Source: Flavobacterium plurextorum (GTDB lineage: Bacteria > Bacteroidota > Bacteroidia > Flavobacteriales > Flavobacteriaceae). From it: a stretch of 64,000 nucleotides of DNA. Shown piece by piece: positions 1 through 8,456 of this stretch. Numbering within the stretch: the first letter of the stretch is position 1; each line of letters starts with the position of its first letter. Location: the NCBI RefSeq assembly GCF_002217395.1, contig NZ_MUHD01000033.1, forward strand, positions 38,274 to 102,273, read 5' to 3'. The position numbers were made by a program, and so were the translations under genes. Below the pieces are notes generated by a model that searched no databases, had not been told where the DNA came from, and saw only the letters and a list, made by a program, of their open reading frames with translations.

Positions 1-1947
1 TTTAATATCAAAAGCATCAGAGAATACAAAACCTAACGAAGCTGCAGGATAAAAAGCATCTTTATTAATTACACTGAACCAGTCATTTCTTCCTGTAAAT
101 TCAGCATATAAATACCCTTTGTAATCAAACTTTGCTGAACCATAAACTGAATTTGTTCTGGTTCTGGTTTCAACAGGAGCATTTTCTGTTTGATTAACAA
201 AATTACTAATGTATTCAGTTCCTGGTTCTATAATTTTTGTTCCAAATCTTGAATTTTGATCTCTTCTAAAATCTCTTCTTCCAGCTCCTAAAATTCCTGA
301 GAAAGTAAAATCTTCAGCTAATTTTATATCACTAAAAGTTGCGATTAAGTCAGTATTCATCTCTGACACATTTATATTATTTAAACCTAAATAACCTTCA
401 TCTCTTCCTGGCCAAGTACTTCCTGCAGCCATAAAATCTTTAGCACTAAAAGCATAAGTATCTAAACCAGATCTCAACGTTAATGCTGCCCATCTTTTTA
501 ACTGATAAGTTCCAGATACATTACCAATAAAACGATTTTTCTTAGATGAATTATGATTCTCGTCTATCGTAAAATATGGGTTTAATTGGTAAATATTAGT
601 ATTCCATTCGTATATCTTACCTGTTTCTGGATCCTTATAATTCTTCAACCAAGCTTGATCAATATTTGGAGCCAATCCGCTTAATGAATAACCAATATTA
701 TTAGGAGAATCCCCTAGACCTGGTCTGTTCTCAGTATTTTCGGCAATATAATTTACATTAGCATCCAACGTAAATTTCTCTGATTTTAAAGTTGCATTTA
801 AACTTGCATCATTTCGTTCTAAACCAGATCCCGGAATTACGTCATCGTTATTTAAATTATTATATCCAAAACGTACATAAGCATTATCACTACCTGCCGA
901 TAATGAAATTCCATTTGTAGTTGTAAATCCAGTTCTAAAAAAATCTTGAATATTATTATCGACTTTAGCGTAAGGTCTTGTAGAACCATCAAATATTTTT
1001 ACTTGTGCTCCTACAGATTGAGAGAACTTTGGTCCCCAAGCACTGGTAGTATAATTATAAAGTTCAGAAGGACCTCTGCTAGGATCCGGCAGTGCACCAT
1101 TTGCACCAGTTCCATAATCACTTTGAAAATCCGAATACTTAGCATTTACATGATCAAAGCTTACACCGCTTGTCAATTCAACTTGAAGCTTTCCTTTGCT
1201 TCCTTTTTTAGTTGTAATTAAAATTACTCCGTTCAAAGCTCTTGATCCATACAATGCCGCCGCAGCTGCACCTTTCAATACTGTTAAGCTTTCAATGTTA
1301 TTCGGATTAATTCCTGAAATCCCATCTCCATTATCACGTCCATCAAACCATCTGCTTGCCGCAGCATTATCATTTGACAAACCAGAATTATCAATAGGAA
1401 CTCCATCTACAATATAAAGCGGCTGGTTACTTTCGCTTATACTTGAAATACCTCTAATAATAACTCTCGTACTACCAGCAATTCCCGTTGACGGTATTGA
1501 CACGTCTACACCGGCAACTCTTCCTGATAAAGCTGAAGTTACATTTGTTGTGATCGCTTTATTTAACTGATCACCTTTAACATCTTGAACTGCATAACCA
1601 AGTTCTTTCTTTTGTCTTTTAATCCCAAGTGCTGTAACAACAACTTCATTTAAATTTTGTGCATCTTCTTTAAGCACAACATTAATTGTAGGTGAAGAAG
1701 TCACCGTTACTGTTTGGGTTTTAATACCAATATACGAAAACGCAAGAACATCTCCCGCAGATGCCTGAATCGTATACTTTCCGTCATAATCACTTTGGGT
1801 TGCCGTTTTAGTACCTTTAATAATAATACTCACTCCAGGCAGCGGCAATCCGTTTTGATCGCTTACCAAACCTTTGATTGTTTTTACTTGTGCAAATGAC
1901 ATTTGCGAAGTAAAGATAATCGCAAGGATTAACATAATTTGTTTCAT
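1..1947 (-). CDS. SusC/RagA-family TonB-linked outer membrane receptor, partial (C-terminus off left edge)
   Basis: This is the N-terminal 649 residues of a TonB-dependent outer membrane receptor of the SusC type, which imports oligosaccharides or peptides together with a SusD-like lipoprotein. The start MKQIMLILAIIFT opens a signal peptide ending in SFAQ. A carboxypeptidase-regulatory-like domain follows (about residues 22-100, GLVSDQNGLPLPGVSI), then the EVVVTALGIKR segment, then a plug domain with VIIRGISS and QPLYIVDGVPIDN, the usual SusC signature. The rest is beta-barrel. An in-frame ATG at 1956 (MIKMKQ) is an alternative start. The SusD partner would lie beyond the left edge, so the substrate cannot be inferred. 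The gene is divergent from the LytS/LytTR pair at 2.2 kb. Confidence 0.93.
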   Translation of the reverse strand, partial: MKQIMLILAIIFTSQMSFAQVKTIKGLVSDQNGLPLPGVSIIIKGTKTATQSDYDGKYTIQASAGDVLAFSYIGIKTQTVTVTSSPTINVVLKEDAQNLNEVVVTALGIKRQKKELGYAVQDVKGDQLNKAITTNVTSALSGRVAGVDVSIPSTGIAGSTRVIIRGISSISESNQPLYIVDGVPIDNSGLSNDNAAASRWFDGRDNGDGISGINPNNIESLTVLKGAAAAALYGSRALNGVILITTKKGSKGKLQVELTSGVSFDHVNAKYSDFQSDYGTGANGALPDPSRGPSELYNYTTSAWGPKFSQSVGAQVKIFDGSTRPYAKVDNNIQDFFRTGFTTTNGISLSAGSDNAYVRFGYNNLNNDDVIPGSGLERNDASLNATLKSEKFTLDANVNYIAENTENRPGLGDSPNNIGYSLSGLAPNIDQAWLKNYKDPETGKIYEWNTNIYQLNPYFTIDENHNSSKKNRFIGNVSGTYQLKRWAALTLRSGLDTYAFSAKDFMAAGSTWPGRDEGYLGLNNINVSEMNTDLIATFSDIKLAEDFTFSGILGAGRRDFRRDQNSRFGTKIIEPGTEYISNFVNQTENAPVETRTRTNSVYGSAKFDYKGYLYAEFTGRNDWFSVINKDAFYPAASLGFVFSDAFDIK

Positions 1948-2216
1948 TTTTATCATGGTTTTGATTAGTTAAGCGATAAAAATATTGTTAAGGCACTGTT
2001 AAAAAAAATATATTATACAAACAGTACAGTTTTTTAAACAAACAACACGAAACATTCAACATTATGTTTTACGAAAACGTTATATCGTTGAAATACAGTA
2101 TTTTTTAACATTTATTTTAAAATTTAATTCAAAAAAATTGTGTTTTTGACAGTAATTATGTAAAGTTGTACTGTATTTACAAGTCCTCCCTAAATAATAA
2201 CAAAACGTTAAAAAAG

Positions 2217-3269
2217 TTGAACGAAATTCGAAAATTAAACTTTGACATAAAACTTCAAAATCATATTTGGTTTTGGGGCACTTATTTCACTCTCAACTTT
2301 TTGAGATGGGGCGCTTACTTTAATGACTATCCTTATTCTTTTAAATCAAATTTAATTGAGTTCTCACTGCACATTCCATTAGTATATTTTAATCTATTTA
2401 TTTTAGTACCTAAATATGTCCTAAAACAAAAATACATTACCTACACTTTTGCTTTACTAGCCAGTCTTTTTGGTATTTATCTTCTAAAAACAGCTCTTAC
2501 CTTTTATATTATCTCGGAAAATATTTGGCCGGAAGCGAATCGAGAATATCATCCGTTTGAGATTAATCATATTGTAGCGGTTTGTATTGGAGAATTGTAT
2601 GTTCTAGCAATGGCTTCATCAGTTTACTTAACGCTGACTTGGCTTCGTGAACGTGAAAGAAACAGATCATTGCGAGAGAATCAGTTTAAAATCAAATTGA
2701 AATATCTAGAAAATCAAATTCAACCGCATTTCTTTTTTAACACTTTAAACAATCTTTATGCATTGTCACTAGAATCTTCAGACAAAGTTCCAGATGTAAT
2801 TATCAAACTTTCGAACTTAATGGAGTATGTTCTGTATGATGTAAAAGGAACTAAATTTGTTCCGCTGATTAAAGAAATCGATTATATTCAGAATTACGTT
2901 GAGATTGAAAAATTACGTTTTGAGAATGTAGAAGTTACTATTAACCTAGAATCGAACATTGAAGATATAATGGTTCCGCCGCTGATCTTTATCTCATTAG
3001 TAGAAAATGCCTTTAAACATGGCAGTATAAACAATACTAATCTAAAAATTAAAATCAACTGTAAGATTATTGATAACAAAATGTTAGATTTTGAAATCTT
3101 AAATAATTTTGTACTTTCACAAAATCTTAACTCAAAAGGCGGTATTGGTCTGGTTAATACAAAAAAGAGATTAAAACTGATTTACAAAAATCATTTTAGC
3201 TTAAAAGATACAACAAAACTGAATTACTATATAATACGTTTACAAATACCAATTGATAATGAAGATTAA
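2217..3269 (+). CDS. LytS/YehU-type sensor histidine kinase
   Basis: Membrane histidine kinase of the His_kinase (PF06580) type. Four hydrophobic segments lie in the first 150 residues, then a charged linker (RERERNRSLRENQ), then the phosphoacceptor motif LENQIQPHFFFNTLNNL, with His at residue 171 when counted from 2217. The ATPase part has the N-box PPLIFISLVENAFKHG and the G-box GGIGLVNTKKRL. There is no ATG in the open frame before the first membrane segment. The frame is open from 2121. A TTG at 2166 lies inside a promoter-like box (TAAAGTTG, 2161-2168), so I prefer the TTG at 2217, which follows an A-rich leader; this choice is inferred. The stop overlaps the following response regulator by 11 nt, so the two are probably co-translated. 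Confidence 0.88.
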   Translation: MNEIRKLNFDIKLQNHIWFWGTYFTLNFLRWGAYFNDYPYSFKSNLIEFSLHIPLVYFNLFILVPKYVLKQKYITYTFALLASLFGIYLLKTALTFYIISENIWPEANREYHPFEINHIVAVCIGELYVLAMASSVYLTLTWLRERERNRSLRENQFKIKLKYLENQIQPHFFFNTLNNLYALSLESSDKVPDVIIKLSNLMEYVLYDVKGTKFVPLIKEIDYIQNYVEIEKLRFENVEVTINLESNIEDIMVPPLIFISLVENAFKHGSINNTNLKIKINCKIIDNKMLDFEILNNFVLSQNLNSKGGIGLVNTKKRLKLIYKNHFSLKDTTKLNYYIIRLQIPIDNED

Positions 3270-3960
3270 ATGTGTATTGATTGATGATGAACCTTTAGCT
3301 ATAAAAGTGCTGCAAAATTATTTTGCAAATTTCACAGACTTTGAAGTAATAGGAACATTCAATAATTCTCTAGAAGCGCTGGATTTTATAAACAGCACCT
3401 CTGTCGATGCCGTTTTTCTTGATATCAATATGCCTATGATGACTGGCTTTGAACTTATCAGTTTAATGGAAAACAAAACCAAAGTAATCATAACAACCGC
3501 ATTTAGAGAATTTGCTGCCGAGAGTTACGATCTCGATGTTTTAGATTATTTAGTAAAACCTATTCCGCTTCCACGATTCATAAAATGCATTAATAAAATT
3601 ACGACAGAATACAATTTAAAAAACAATATTAAGGTCGATACCTCAAAAAGCGATTCGCATATTTTCATCAAAGTAGATAAAAAAATGATGAAGATTAATA
3701 TTGAAGAAATTCTGTTTATAGAAGGAATGAAAGAGTACATAAAAGTTGTAACTCCAGACAAAACTTATATCACCCACAGATCATTAACCTCATTATCTGA
3801 AGAACTCCCTGCTGAACGCTTTTTGCGCATTCACAAATCGTATGTTATTGCTTTAAACAAAGTAAAATCAATAGAAGGAAACCGCATACAGATTCAGTCC
3901 TACACGATTCCTATTGGAAGAAATTACAGTAAAGACGTCAAAAATCGAATTTTGGAGTAA
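3259..3960 (+). CDS. LytTR-family response regulator
   Basis: DNA-binding response regulator of 233 residues. The receiver domain (about 1-120) has the acidic pair in CVLIDDEPLA, the phosphoacceptor Asp55 in AVFLDINMPMMTG, and the conserved Lys in DYLVKPI. A LytTR DNA-binding domain fills the C-terminal 100 residues (IFIKVDKKMMKINIEEILFI, then RFLRIHKSYVIALNKV). I take the ATG at 3259 rather than the TTG two codons upstream, because MKIKCVLIDDEP is the normal beginning of this family. The gene overlaps the kinase at 2217-3269 and is its obvious partner. Such regulators bind imperfect direct repeats. Possible targets are the divergent SusC gene or the sugar permease downstream, but this is inference from position only. 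Confidence 0.93.
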   Translation: MKIKCVLIDDEPLAIKVLQNYFANFTDFEVIGTFNNSLEALDFINSTSVDAVFLDINMPMMTGFELISLMENKTKVIITTAFREFAAESYDLDVLDYLVKPIPLPRFIKCINKITTEYNLKNNIKVDTSKSDSHIFIKVDKKMMKINIEEILFIEGMKEYIKVVTPDKTYITHRSLTSLSEELPAERFLRIHKSYVIALNKVKSIEGNRIQIQSYTIPIGRNYSKDVKNRILE

Positions 3961-4128
3961 AACTTTAACATTTCTAACTCTATATAAATTAACACATTGT
4001 TGAATAAATACTGTAGTTCGTTTAAATTTAACATTATTTTTAATCAATAATTTTTTTTTGATTCGTGTAACAAATATATTTACGGTCTTCAAAAAACAAT
4101 TTTATTAAAAATTAACCTTATTACAATT

Positions 4129-5598
4129 ATGAGTTCAGAAAATGTGCAAACCAAATGGGGGCAGTTTATCTCGTTGATAATAGTCTTCTTCTTTTGGGGT
4201 TTTGTTGGTTCCGCCAATGATATCCTTATTCCCGTATTCAAAAAAGTATTCACCTTATCTCAAGTTCAATCACAACTAGTAGCGTGGGCTTTTTATGCGG
4301 CGTATTTTGTAGGATCTTTGATTTTCTTTTTAGTTTCCTTAAAATTAGATGTTCTACAAAAATTTGGATACAAAAAAACCCTTTCAGCTGGTTTAGTACT
4401 TTCAGCTTTTGGTTCATTTTTATTCATTCCTGCAGCAACAATGGAAAGCTTTCCATTTTTCCTAACAGCTTTATTTACTGTAGGATTAGGTTTTTCTATT
4501 CAACAAATTGTTGCCAATCCATTAGCCATTAAAATGGGAAGCCCTCAAACCGGAGCTCACCGTTTAACACTTGCAGGAGGTATTAACTCTTTTGGAACAA
4601 CAATTGGAGCAATTTTACTTGGAATCGCTTTATTTGGAATGGGAGACAACAAAAAAACAGCACTTTCTTTAGAAGATATTAAATTACCTTTTATCATCCT
4701 TGGTCTTGCATTTATTGCAGTTGCAATTTTTATGAACTTCTCTAAAATTGAAGACCCGGCAAAAGAAGAGGAAGAAGTAGTAAAAACAGCTCACGAAAAA
4801 TTCAACATCCTTGATTACCCACAACTATATCTAGGAATGTTAGGAATCTTTATTTATGTTGGAACCGAAGTTACAATTATCAGTAACCTGCCTGCTTTAC
4901 TTCATACTGCTGAATTTGGTAATGTCCTAGAAGACGCTATCGCGCCATTTATCGCTCTATATTGGGGAAGTTTAATGATTGGCCGTTGGAATGGTGGTGT
5001 TAACGTTTTCAACACTTCAAACTTAGTAAATACAGCATTAAAATTCATTGTTCCTGCTATTGCATTTGGAGTAATTATTGGAGCTAATATTTTTGCAGCA
5101 CACGATGTTTCTTCATTCTACATCTACCCAATCTGGATTTTAGTATTTATTGGAGTGAGTTTTATAGGAGGAAAAAATGCTGGAAAAACGCTAATGCTTT
5201 TCGGAATATCTGGTTTATTAATGATGCTTGCAGGATTAGTTTGTCCAAGCCCGGAAATTGCTAAATTCTTCTTTATCTCTGGCGGATTATTCTTGTCTAT
5301 CATGTGGCCTTCAATCTTCGATTTAGCAATCGCTGGTTTAGGAAAAAACACAGGAAAAGCATCTTCATTCCTAATCATGATGATTCTTGGAGGAGGAATT
5401 ATTCCTTTAGTACAAGGAAGTATCTGTGATTTTGACCTTACAAAACCTGAAGGAATCTTTGGTATTACATGGACACATTTCTCTTACATTGTACCTCTTT
5501 TAGGCTTTGCTTATTTAGGATTCTACGGTTTCTACTGCCCTAAAATATTAAAAAAACAAGGAATCAGCCACGTTCAAAGTGAAGGCGGCGGTCACTAA
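4129..5598 (+). CDS. FucP/GluP-like sugar:H+ symporter (MFS)
   Basis: Major facilitator permease of 489 residues with about 12 hydrophobic segments. It resembles the fucose/glucose/galactose symporter group: the N-terminus FFFWGFVGSANDILIPVFKKVF and the loop FSIQQIVANPLAIKMG are characteristic. It probably takes up a monosaccharide across the inner membrane; which sugar cannot be told. The start ATG follows an A-rich leader and the gene ends at a strong terminator (5617-5653). It lies 168 bp downstream of the LytTR regulator on the same strand. Together with the SusC gene this suggests a small carbohydrate-uptake neighbourhood, though no glycoside hydrolase is visible in the window. Confidence 0.9.
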   Translation: MSSENVQTKWGQFISLIIVFFFWGFVGSANDILIPVFKKVFTLSQVQSQLVAWAFYAAYFVGSLIFFLVSLKLDVLQKFGYKKTLSAGLVLSAFGSFLFIPAATMESFPFFLTALFTVGLGFSIQQIVANPLAIKMGSPQTGAHRLTLAGGINSFGTTIGAILLGIALFGMGDNKKTALSLEDIKLPFIILGLAFIAVAIFMNFSKIEDPAKEEEEVVKTAHEKFNILDYPQLYLGMLGIFIYVGTEVTIISNLPALLHTAEFGNVLEDAIAPFIALYWGSLMIGRWNGGVNVFNTSNLVNTALKFIVPAIAFGVIIGANIFAAHDVSSFYIYPIWILVFIGVSFIGGKNAGKTLMLFGISGLLMMLAGLVCPSPEIAKFFFISGGLFLSIMWPSIFDLAIAGLGKNTGKASSFLIMMILGGGIIPLVQGSICDFDLTKPEGIFGITWTHFSYIVPLLGFAYLGFYGFYCPKILKKQGISHVQSEGGGH

Positions 5599-5616
5599 TT
5601 AAAATATAATTACAAT

Positions 5617-5655
5617 AAAAAAGTCCCATTTTTTATAAAATGGGACTTTTTTTAT
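5617..5655 (+). terminator. Intrinsic terminator after the sugar permease
   Basis: A perfect stem (AAAGTCCCATTTT with its complement after a TTAT loop) is followed by a T run. It sits 19 nt after the permease stop. The A run on the left side could let it work in both directions. Confidence 0.88.
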
Positions 5656-5756
5656 ACACTCTGCCAATAACATAAAACTAAATTCAAGCAGTATCAAAAA
5701 ACAATTCAAAACAATCTCTGAACCTTTACGACTTTGCTTCTTTGAACCTCATTACA

Positions 5757-6254
5757 TTACTTAGCATTTATAATATTACTCAAATTCTTCTTAAAAACGG
5801 CTTTATTTTGCTCACGTAAATTATACACAACATCTTTATCAGCGTGAACAATAACTTTATCTATATTGGCCGCTAAAAGAGCCTGAGGATCTTTTATTTT
5901 TAATGTACAGGCGCCATCAAAAAAACCGTCATCTTCAATAATTTTTTTAGCCTCAATAATTGTCCCATCACTTAATACTGCTGATATTGTCATTGTTTTA
6001 TTGAGTGTTTTAGAATAAAATCCATCCATAACCAACATCAGTCGGTATGAGTTTTTCAATTCAGGTCCCTTAAATTCATGTCGGGTAATATTATAACGCA
6101 AACCTTTAGCCAACACCTGAAATTTAACACTGCAATCAAGCTCATAAGCAGCCACATCACCAGCTTCATTAACACTTGTTAAAACCTTCGCAGCTTGCGC
6201 ATTTATGGATAAACTCGCAACAAAAAATGACATTAAGAATAGTACAATTTTCAT
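5757..6254 (-). CDS. Secreted protein of unknown function
   Basis: A 165-residue protein with a clear signal peptide (MKIVLFLMSFFVASLSINAQA). I do not recognise a family. The mature part is about 145 residues of mixed polarity with two cysteines (LDCSVKF, DGACTLKI) that could form a disulfide in the periplasm, and it ends in KKNLSNIINAK. The signal peptide, start ATG and ordinary codon use support a real gene. It is monocistronic: on its upstream side lies the transaldolase gene's terminator (6288-6328), and downstream, on the left, is AT-rich sequence of low complexity. Confidence 0.75.
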   Translation of the reverse strand: MKIVLFLMSFFVASLSINAQAAKVLTSVNEAGDVAAYELDCSVKFQVLAKGLRYNITRHEFKGPELKNSYRLMLVMDGFYSKTLNKTMTISAVLSDGTIIEAKKIIEDDGFFDGACTLKIKDPQALLAANIDKVIVHADKDVVYNLREQNKAVFKKNLSNIINAK

Positions 6255-6287
6255 AAGTAATTTGTTTTTAGGTTACTATAAAAGTAA

Positions 6288-6328
6288 AAAAAAACGTCTT
6301 TTCTCGTTAGAAAAAAGACGTTTTTAAT
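6288..6328 (-). terminator. Intrinsic terminator after the transaldolase gene
   Basis: A stem (AAAACGTCTTTT against AAAAAGACGTTTT with an 8-nt loop) is followed on the minus strand by a run of T. It lies 19 nt past the stop of the aldolase gene and just upstream of the secreted-protein start at 6254. Confidence 0.85.
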
Positions 6329-6346
6329 TTTATAAGTATCTAATAA

Positions 6347-7003
6347 TTACTTATTTCCCTTCTCGAAGTCAGCTACGAATTGTGCTAAACCAATATCAGT
6401 TAACGGGTGTTTCAATAATCCGTAAATTGCAGAAAGCGGTCCAGTCATTACATCAGCACCAATTTTTGCACAGTTTACAATATGCATTGTATGACGTACA
6501 GAAGCTGCTAAAATTTGAGTTTCGTAACCATAGTTATCGTAAATTTCTCTAATTTCTTGAATTAAATTCAAACCATCTGTAGAAACATCATCTAAACGAC
6601 CAATAAAAGGAGAAACATAAGTTGCACCAGCTTTTGCAGCCAATAATGCTTGCCCTGCAGAAAACACAAGAGTTACGTTTGTTTTAATTCCTTTATCAGA
6701 AAAATATTTTGCAGCCATTACACCTTCTTTAGTCATAGGCAATTTTACAACGATTTGATCATGTAATTCAGCTAATTCCTCACCTTCTTTCACCATTCCT
6801 TCAAAATCCAATGCATTTACTTCTGCACTTACATCACCTTCTACAAGATTGCAAATGTCAACATAATGCTTCAAGATATTGTTTTTTCCAGTAATTCCTT
6901 CTTTAGCCATCAAAGACGGATTAGTTGTTACACCATCTAAAACACCTAAAGCTTGTGCTTCTTTAATCTGAGCTAAATTAGCAGTATCAATAAAAAATTT
7001 CAT
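6347..7003 (-). CDS. fsa: Transaldolase / fructose-6-phosphate aldolase-like protein
   Basis: Small-type transaldolase of 218 residues, the normal length for the FSA/TalC group. The N-terminus MKFFIDTANLAQIKEAQ and the motif DGVTTNPSLMAKEG are diagnostic. The Schiff-base lysine is Lys87 in IVVKLPMTKEG, and FSAGQALLAAKAGATYVSPFIGRLDD is the conserved barrel strand. It transfers a dihydroxyacetone unit between sugar phosphates (pentose phosphate pathway) in the cytosol; the family also includes true aldolases, so the exact reaction is open. The 152-bp upstream gap holds a structured repeat (7035-7137). A terminator follows at 6288-6328. Confidence 0.93.
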   Translation of the reverse strand: MKFFIDTANLAQIKEAQALGVLDGVTTNPSLMAKEGITGKNNILKHYVDICNLVEGDVSAEVNALDFEGMVKEGEELAELHDQIVVKLPMTKEGVMAAKYFSDKGIKTNVTLVFSAGQALLAAKAGATYVSPFIGRLDDVSTDGLNLIQEIREIYDNYGYETQILAASVRHTMHIVNCAKIGADVMTGPLSAIYGLLKHPLTDIGLAQFVADFEKGNK

Positions 7004-7034
7004 AATCTATTTATATTTAATTGTGTTGAATATT

Positions 7035-7137
7035 ATTTGGGCGTGTTCGCTGCGGCGAACGGGCTTTCGGCTATATCTTTTGTTCCTCTTCACTTCGCAA
7101 AAGGATAATACCTTTATCCCTCACGCAAACTCAGCTG
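7035..7137 (-). repeat. Structured intergenic repeat, copy 1 (Flavo-1-like, tentative)
   Basis: On the minus strand a core reads TATCCTTTTG, then a loop, then CAAAAGATATAGCCGAAAGC, so that ATCCTTTTG pairs with CAAAAGAT around one bulge. A second perfect hairpin, GTTCGC-CGCA-GCGAAC (7040-7055 region), follows. GC content is well above that of the neighbouring intergenic DNA. A related element occurs at 22595-22690. It could be a transcribed structured RNA or an extragenic palindrome. The link to the Rfam Flavo-1 motif is from memory and unverified. Confidence 0.55.
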
Positions 7138-7155
7138 CAAAATTACAACTTATAA

Positions 7156-7356
7156 TTACTTAGAAGAATTCTTTTTATTTAATTCTTTCAATTCATCTCT
7201 AATTTCTTCAAGAACTTTTAACGTTTCTTCTTTATAAACTTCCGAATTATTAATCTTATCACTCAAAGAGCTTAATATTCTTCGAAATACAAACCAAACA
7301 ACAAGAAAAATTAAAAAAACAAAAATAGTAGGCAAAAACTCTATCATCTGCTCCAT
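7156..7356 (-). CDS. Small single-pass membrane protein, unknown function
   Basis: A 66-residue protein. One hydrophobic segment (FLPTIFVFLIFLVVWFVF, about residues 7-24) is followed by a charged amphipathic helix rich in Lys and Glu (EETLKVLEEIRDELKELNKK) that looks like a short coiled coil. I recognise no family. It starts 4 nt downstream of the SDR stop on the same strand, so it is probably in one operon with it. The membrane anchor plus cytosolic helix suggests a structural or scaffolding role, but that is a guess. Confidence 0.7.
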   Translation of the reverse strand: MEQMIEFLPTIFVFLIFLVVWFVFRRILSSLSDKINNSEVYKEETLKVLEEIRDELKELNKKNSSK

Positions 7357-7360
7357 AATT

Positions 7361-8164
7361 TTACAAATTATAATGATTCATCAGCATTTTTTCATAAACC
7401 TTATCTGGCAATGCACGTTTCAATACAATCGAAAACTTCTGCATGAAAGCGCCAACTTTGTAATGAACTTTTGGTTTATCTTCTTGAATAATTTTAAAAA
7501 TAGCTTCAGCCATTTCATTTGGATTACTTCCCGCATCAACATGTTCATCCATTGTTGCTAACGTTTCTCCATACACTTTTTCATAAGCAGAACCTTGAAT
7601 AACCGGCGCATGATAACGTCCTGATGCAATATTTGTTGCAAAATCTCCAGGAGCAACATTTGTAATTTCAATCCCAAATTGCTTCACTTCCATTCTCAAA
7701 GCCTCTGTGATCAATTCTAAAGCTCCTTTTGAAGCCGAATAAACACTTCTATAAGGCAATCCCATATAACCCGCAATTGAAGTAATATTAATAATCAAAC
7801 CAGATTTTTGTTCACGCATTTGCGGCAATACTGATTTCATTACCTCAATTGGCCCAAAAAAATTGGTTTCAAAATTGTTTTTAATTTCCTCCATCGGAAT
7901 TTCTTCCAAAGGTCCTGTAATTCCAACTCCAGCATTATTAATTACAATATCCAATCTCCCAGAAGCTGCAATAATTTTATTCACCGCCAGCTTAATTGAT
8001 TCAGCATTTCGAACATCCAGAGCCACTAACGGAAAAATAGAATTCAATACTTTTTCAGGATTTCTACTGGTTCCATACACAACGAATCCTTTTTTATGCA
8101 AAAATTCACCAATCGATTTTCCAATCCCTGAGGATGCACCAGTAATTAAAACAACTTTATTCAT
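7361..8164 (-). CDS. Short-chain dehydrogenase/reductase (classical SDR)
   Basis: NAD(P)-dependent oxidoreductase of 267 residues. The Rossmann glycine motif TGASSGIG is at 8-15, NNAG at 76-79, the catalytic Ser at about 129 (INITSIAG), and Tyr142 and Lys146 in VYSASKGALE. The substrate cannot be read from the sequence; the long C-terminal part (VHYKVGAFMQKFSIVLKRALPDKVYEKML) resembles SDRs acting on lipids or steroid-like ketones. An Arg after the second strand (GTSRNPE) favours NADP. It is the first gene of a pair with the small membrane protein downstream. Confidence 0.9.
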   Translation of the reverse strand: MNKVVLITGASSGIGKSIGEFLHKKGFVVYGTSRNPEKVLNSIFPLVALDVRNAESIKLAVNKIIAASGRLDIVINNAGVGITGPLEEIPMEEIKNNFETNFFGPIEVMKSVLPQMREQKSGLIINITSIAGYMGLPYRSVYSASKGALELITEALRMEVKQFGIEITNVAPGDFATNIASGRYHAPVIQGSAYEKVYGETLATMDEHVDAGSNPNEMAEAIFKIIQEDKPKVHYKVGAFMQKFSIVLKRALPDKVYEKMLMNHYNL

Positions 8165-8215
8165 TTTTTGAGTTATGAGTTATGAATTGTGACTTATGAG
8201 TTTTACGAAAGAAGA
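8165..8215. repeat. Degenerate tandem heptamer (GAGTTAT-like)
   Basis: The leader of the SDR gene contains four adjacent variants of a 7-8 nt unit (GAGTTAT, GAGTTAT, GAATTGT, GACTTAT, GAGTTTT). Short degenerate tandems of similar kind occur near 22738-22778. They have no coding potential. Confidence 0.5.
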
Positions 8216-8266
8216 CAAAACTTTTCATCTCTAATGCTTAACTCCAAACTTCACTAAGGACCAAAA

Positions 8267-8292
8267 ATAAAAAAATCCTCCCGAAGGAAGAC
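8267..8292 (-). terminator. Second terminator downstream of the SRP RNA
   Basis: On the minus strand TCTTCC-TTCG-GGAGGA is followed by seven T residues. It is the distal of two hairpins behind the SRP RNA gene and also insulates the SDR gene. Confidence 0.75.
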
Positions 8293-8309
8293 TACTTTTA
8301 CATTAATTC

Positions 8310-8338
8310 TAAAAAAAAATCCCGAAACTTCGGGACAA
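8310..8338 (-). terminator. First terminator downstream of the SRP RNA
   Basis: On the minus strand TCCCGAAGTTTCGGGA forms a stem and is followed by a long T run. It lies about 20 nt beyond the end of the SRP RNA. Confidence 0.75.
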
Positions 8339-8358
8339 TAAAAAAAAAGAAAAAAAAA

Positions 8359-8453
8359 TGGCAAGCGACCTACATCGCACCGCTCAACCACGTACCCTTG
8401 CTATGTTCCCATCCTGGGGGAGTCTGCAGGAGCTGGTCGTGTAGGACTTGCCG
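8359..8453 (-). ncRNA. ffs: Signal recognition particle RNA (small bacterial SRP RNA)
   Basis: About 95 nt of GC-rich sequence between poly-A/T tracts. Read on the minus strand the ends pair (GGCAAG with CTTGCC, CTACA with TGTAG). The apex has the invariant SRP domain IV: CAGG-ATG-GGAA-CAT-AGCA, meaning a GGAA tetraloop closed by ATG/CAT and the symmetric CAGG/AGCA loop that binds Ffh. This RNA works with Ffh and FtsY in co-translational membrane targeting. A consensus promoter lies directly upstream (8457-8486) and two tandem terminators downstream. Exact ends are good to a few nucleotides. Confidence 0.95.
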
Positions 8454-8456
8454 GTG

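Noticed and set aside
946..1417. Plus-strand open frames opposite the SusC gene
   Set aside because: They are antisense shadows; the minus frame has complete domain motifs.
3961..4128. Promoter before the sugar permease
   Set aside because: TATATTTA and TTG words occur but the spacing is not convincing, so no feature is given.
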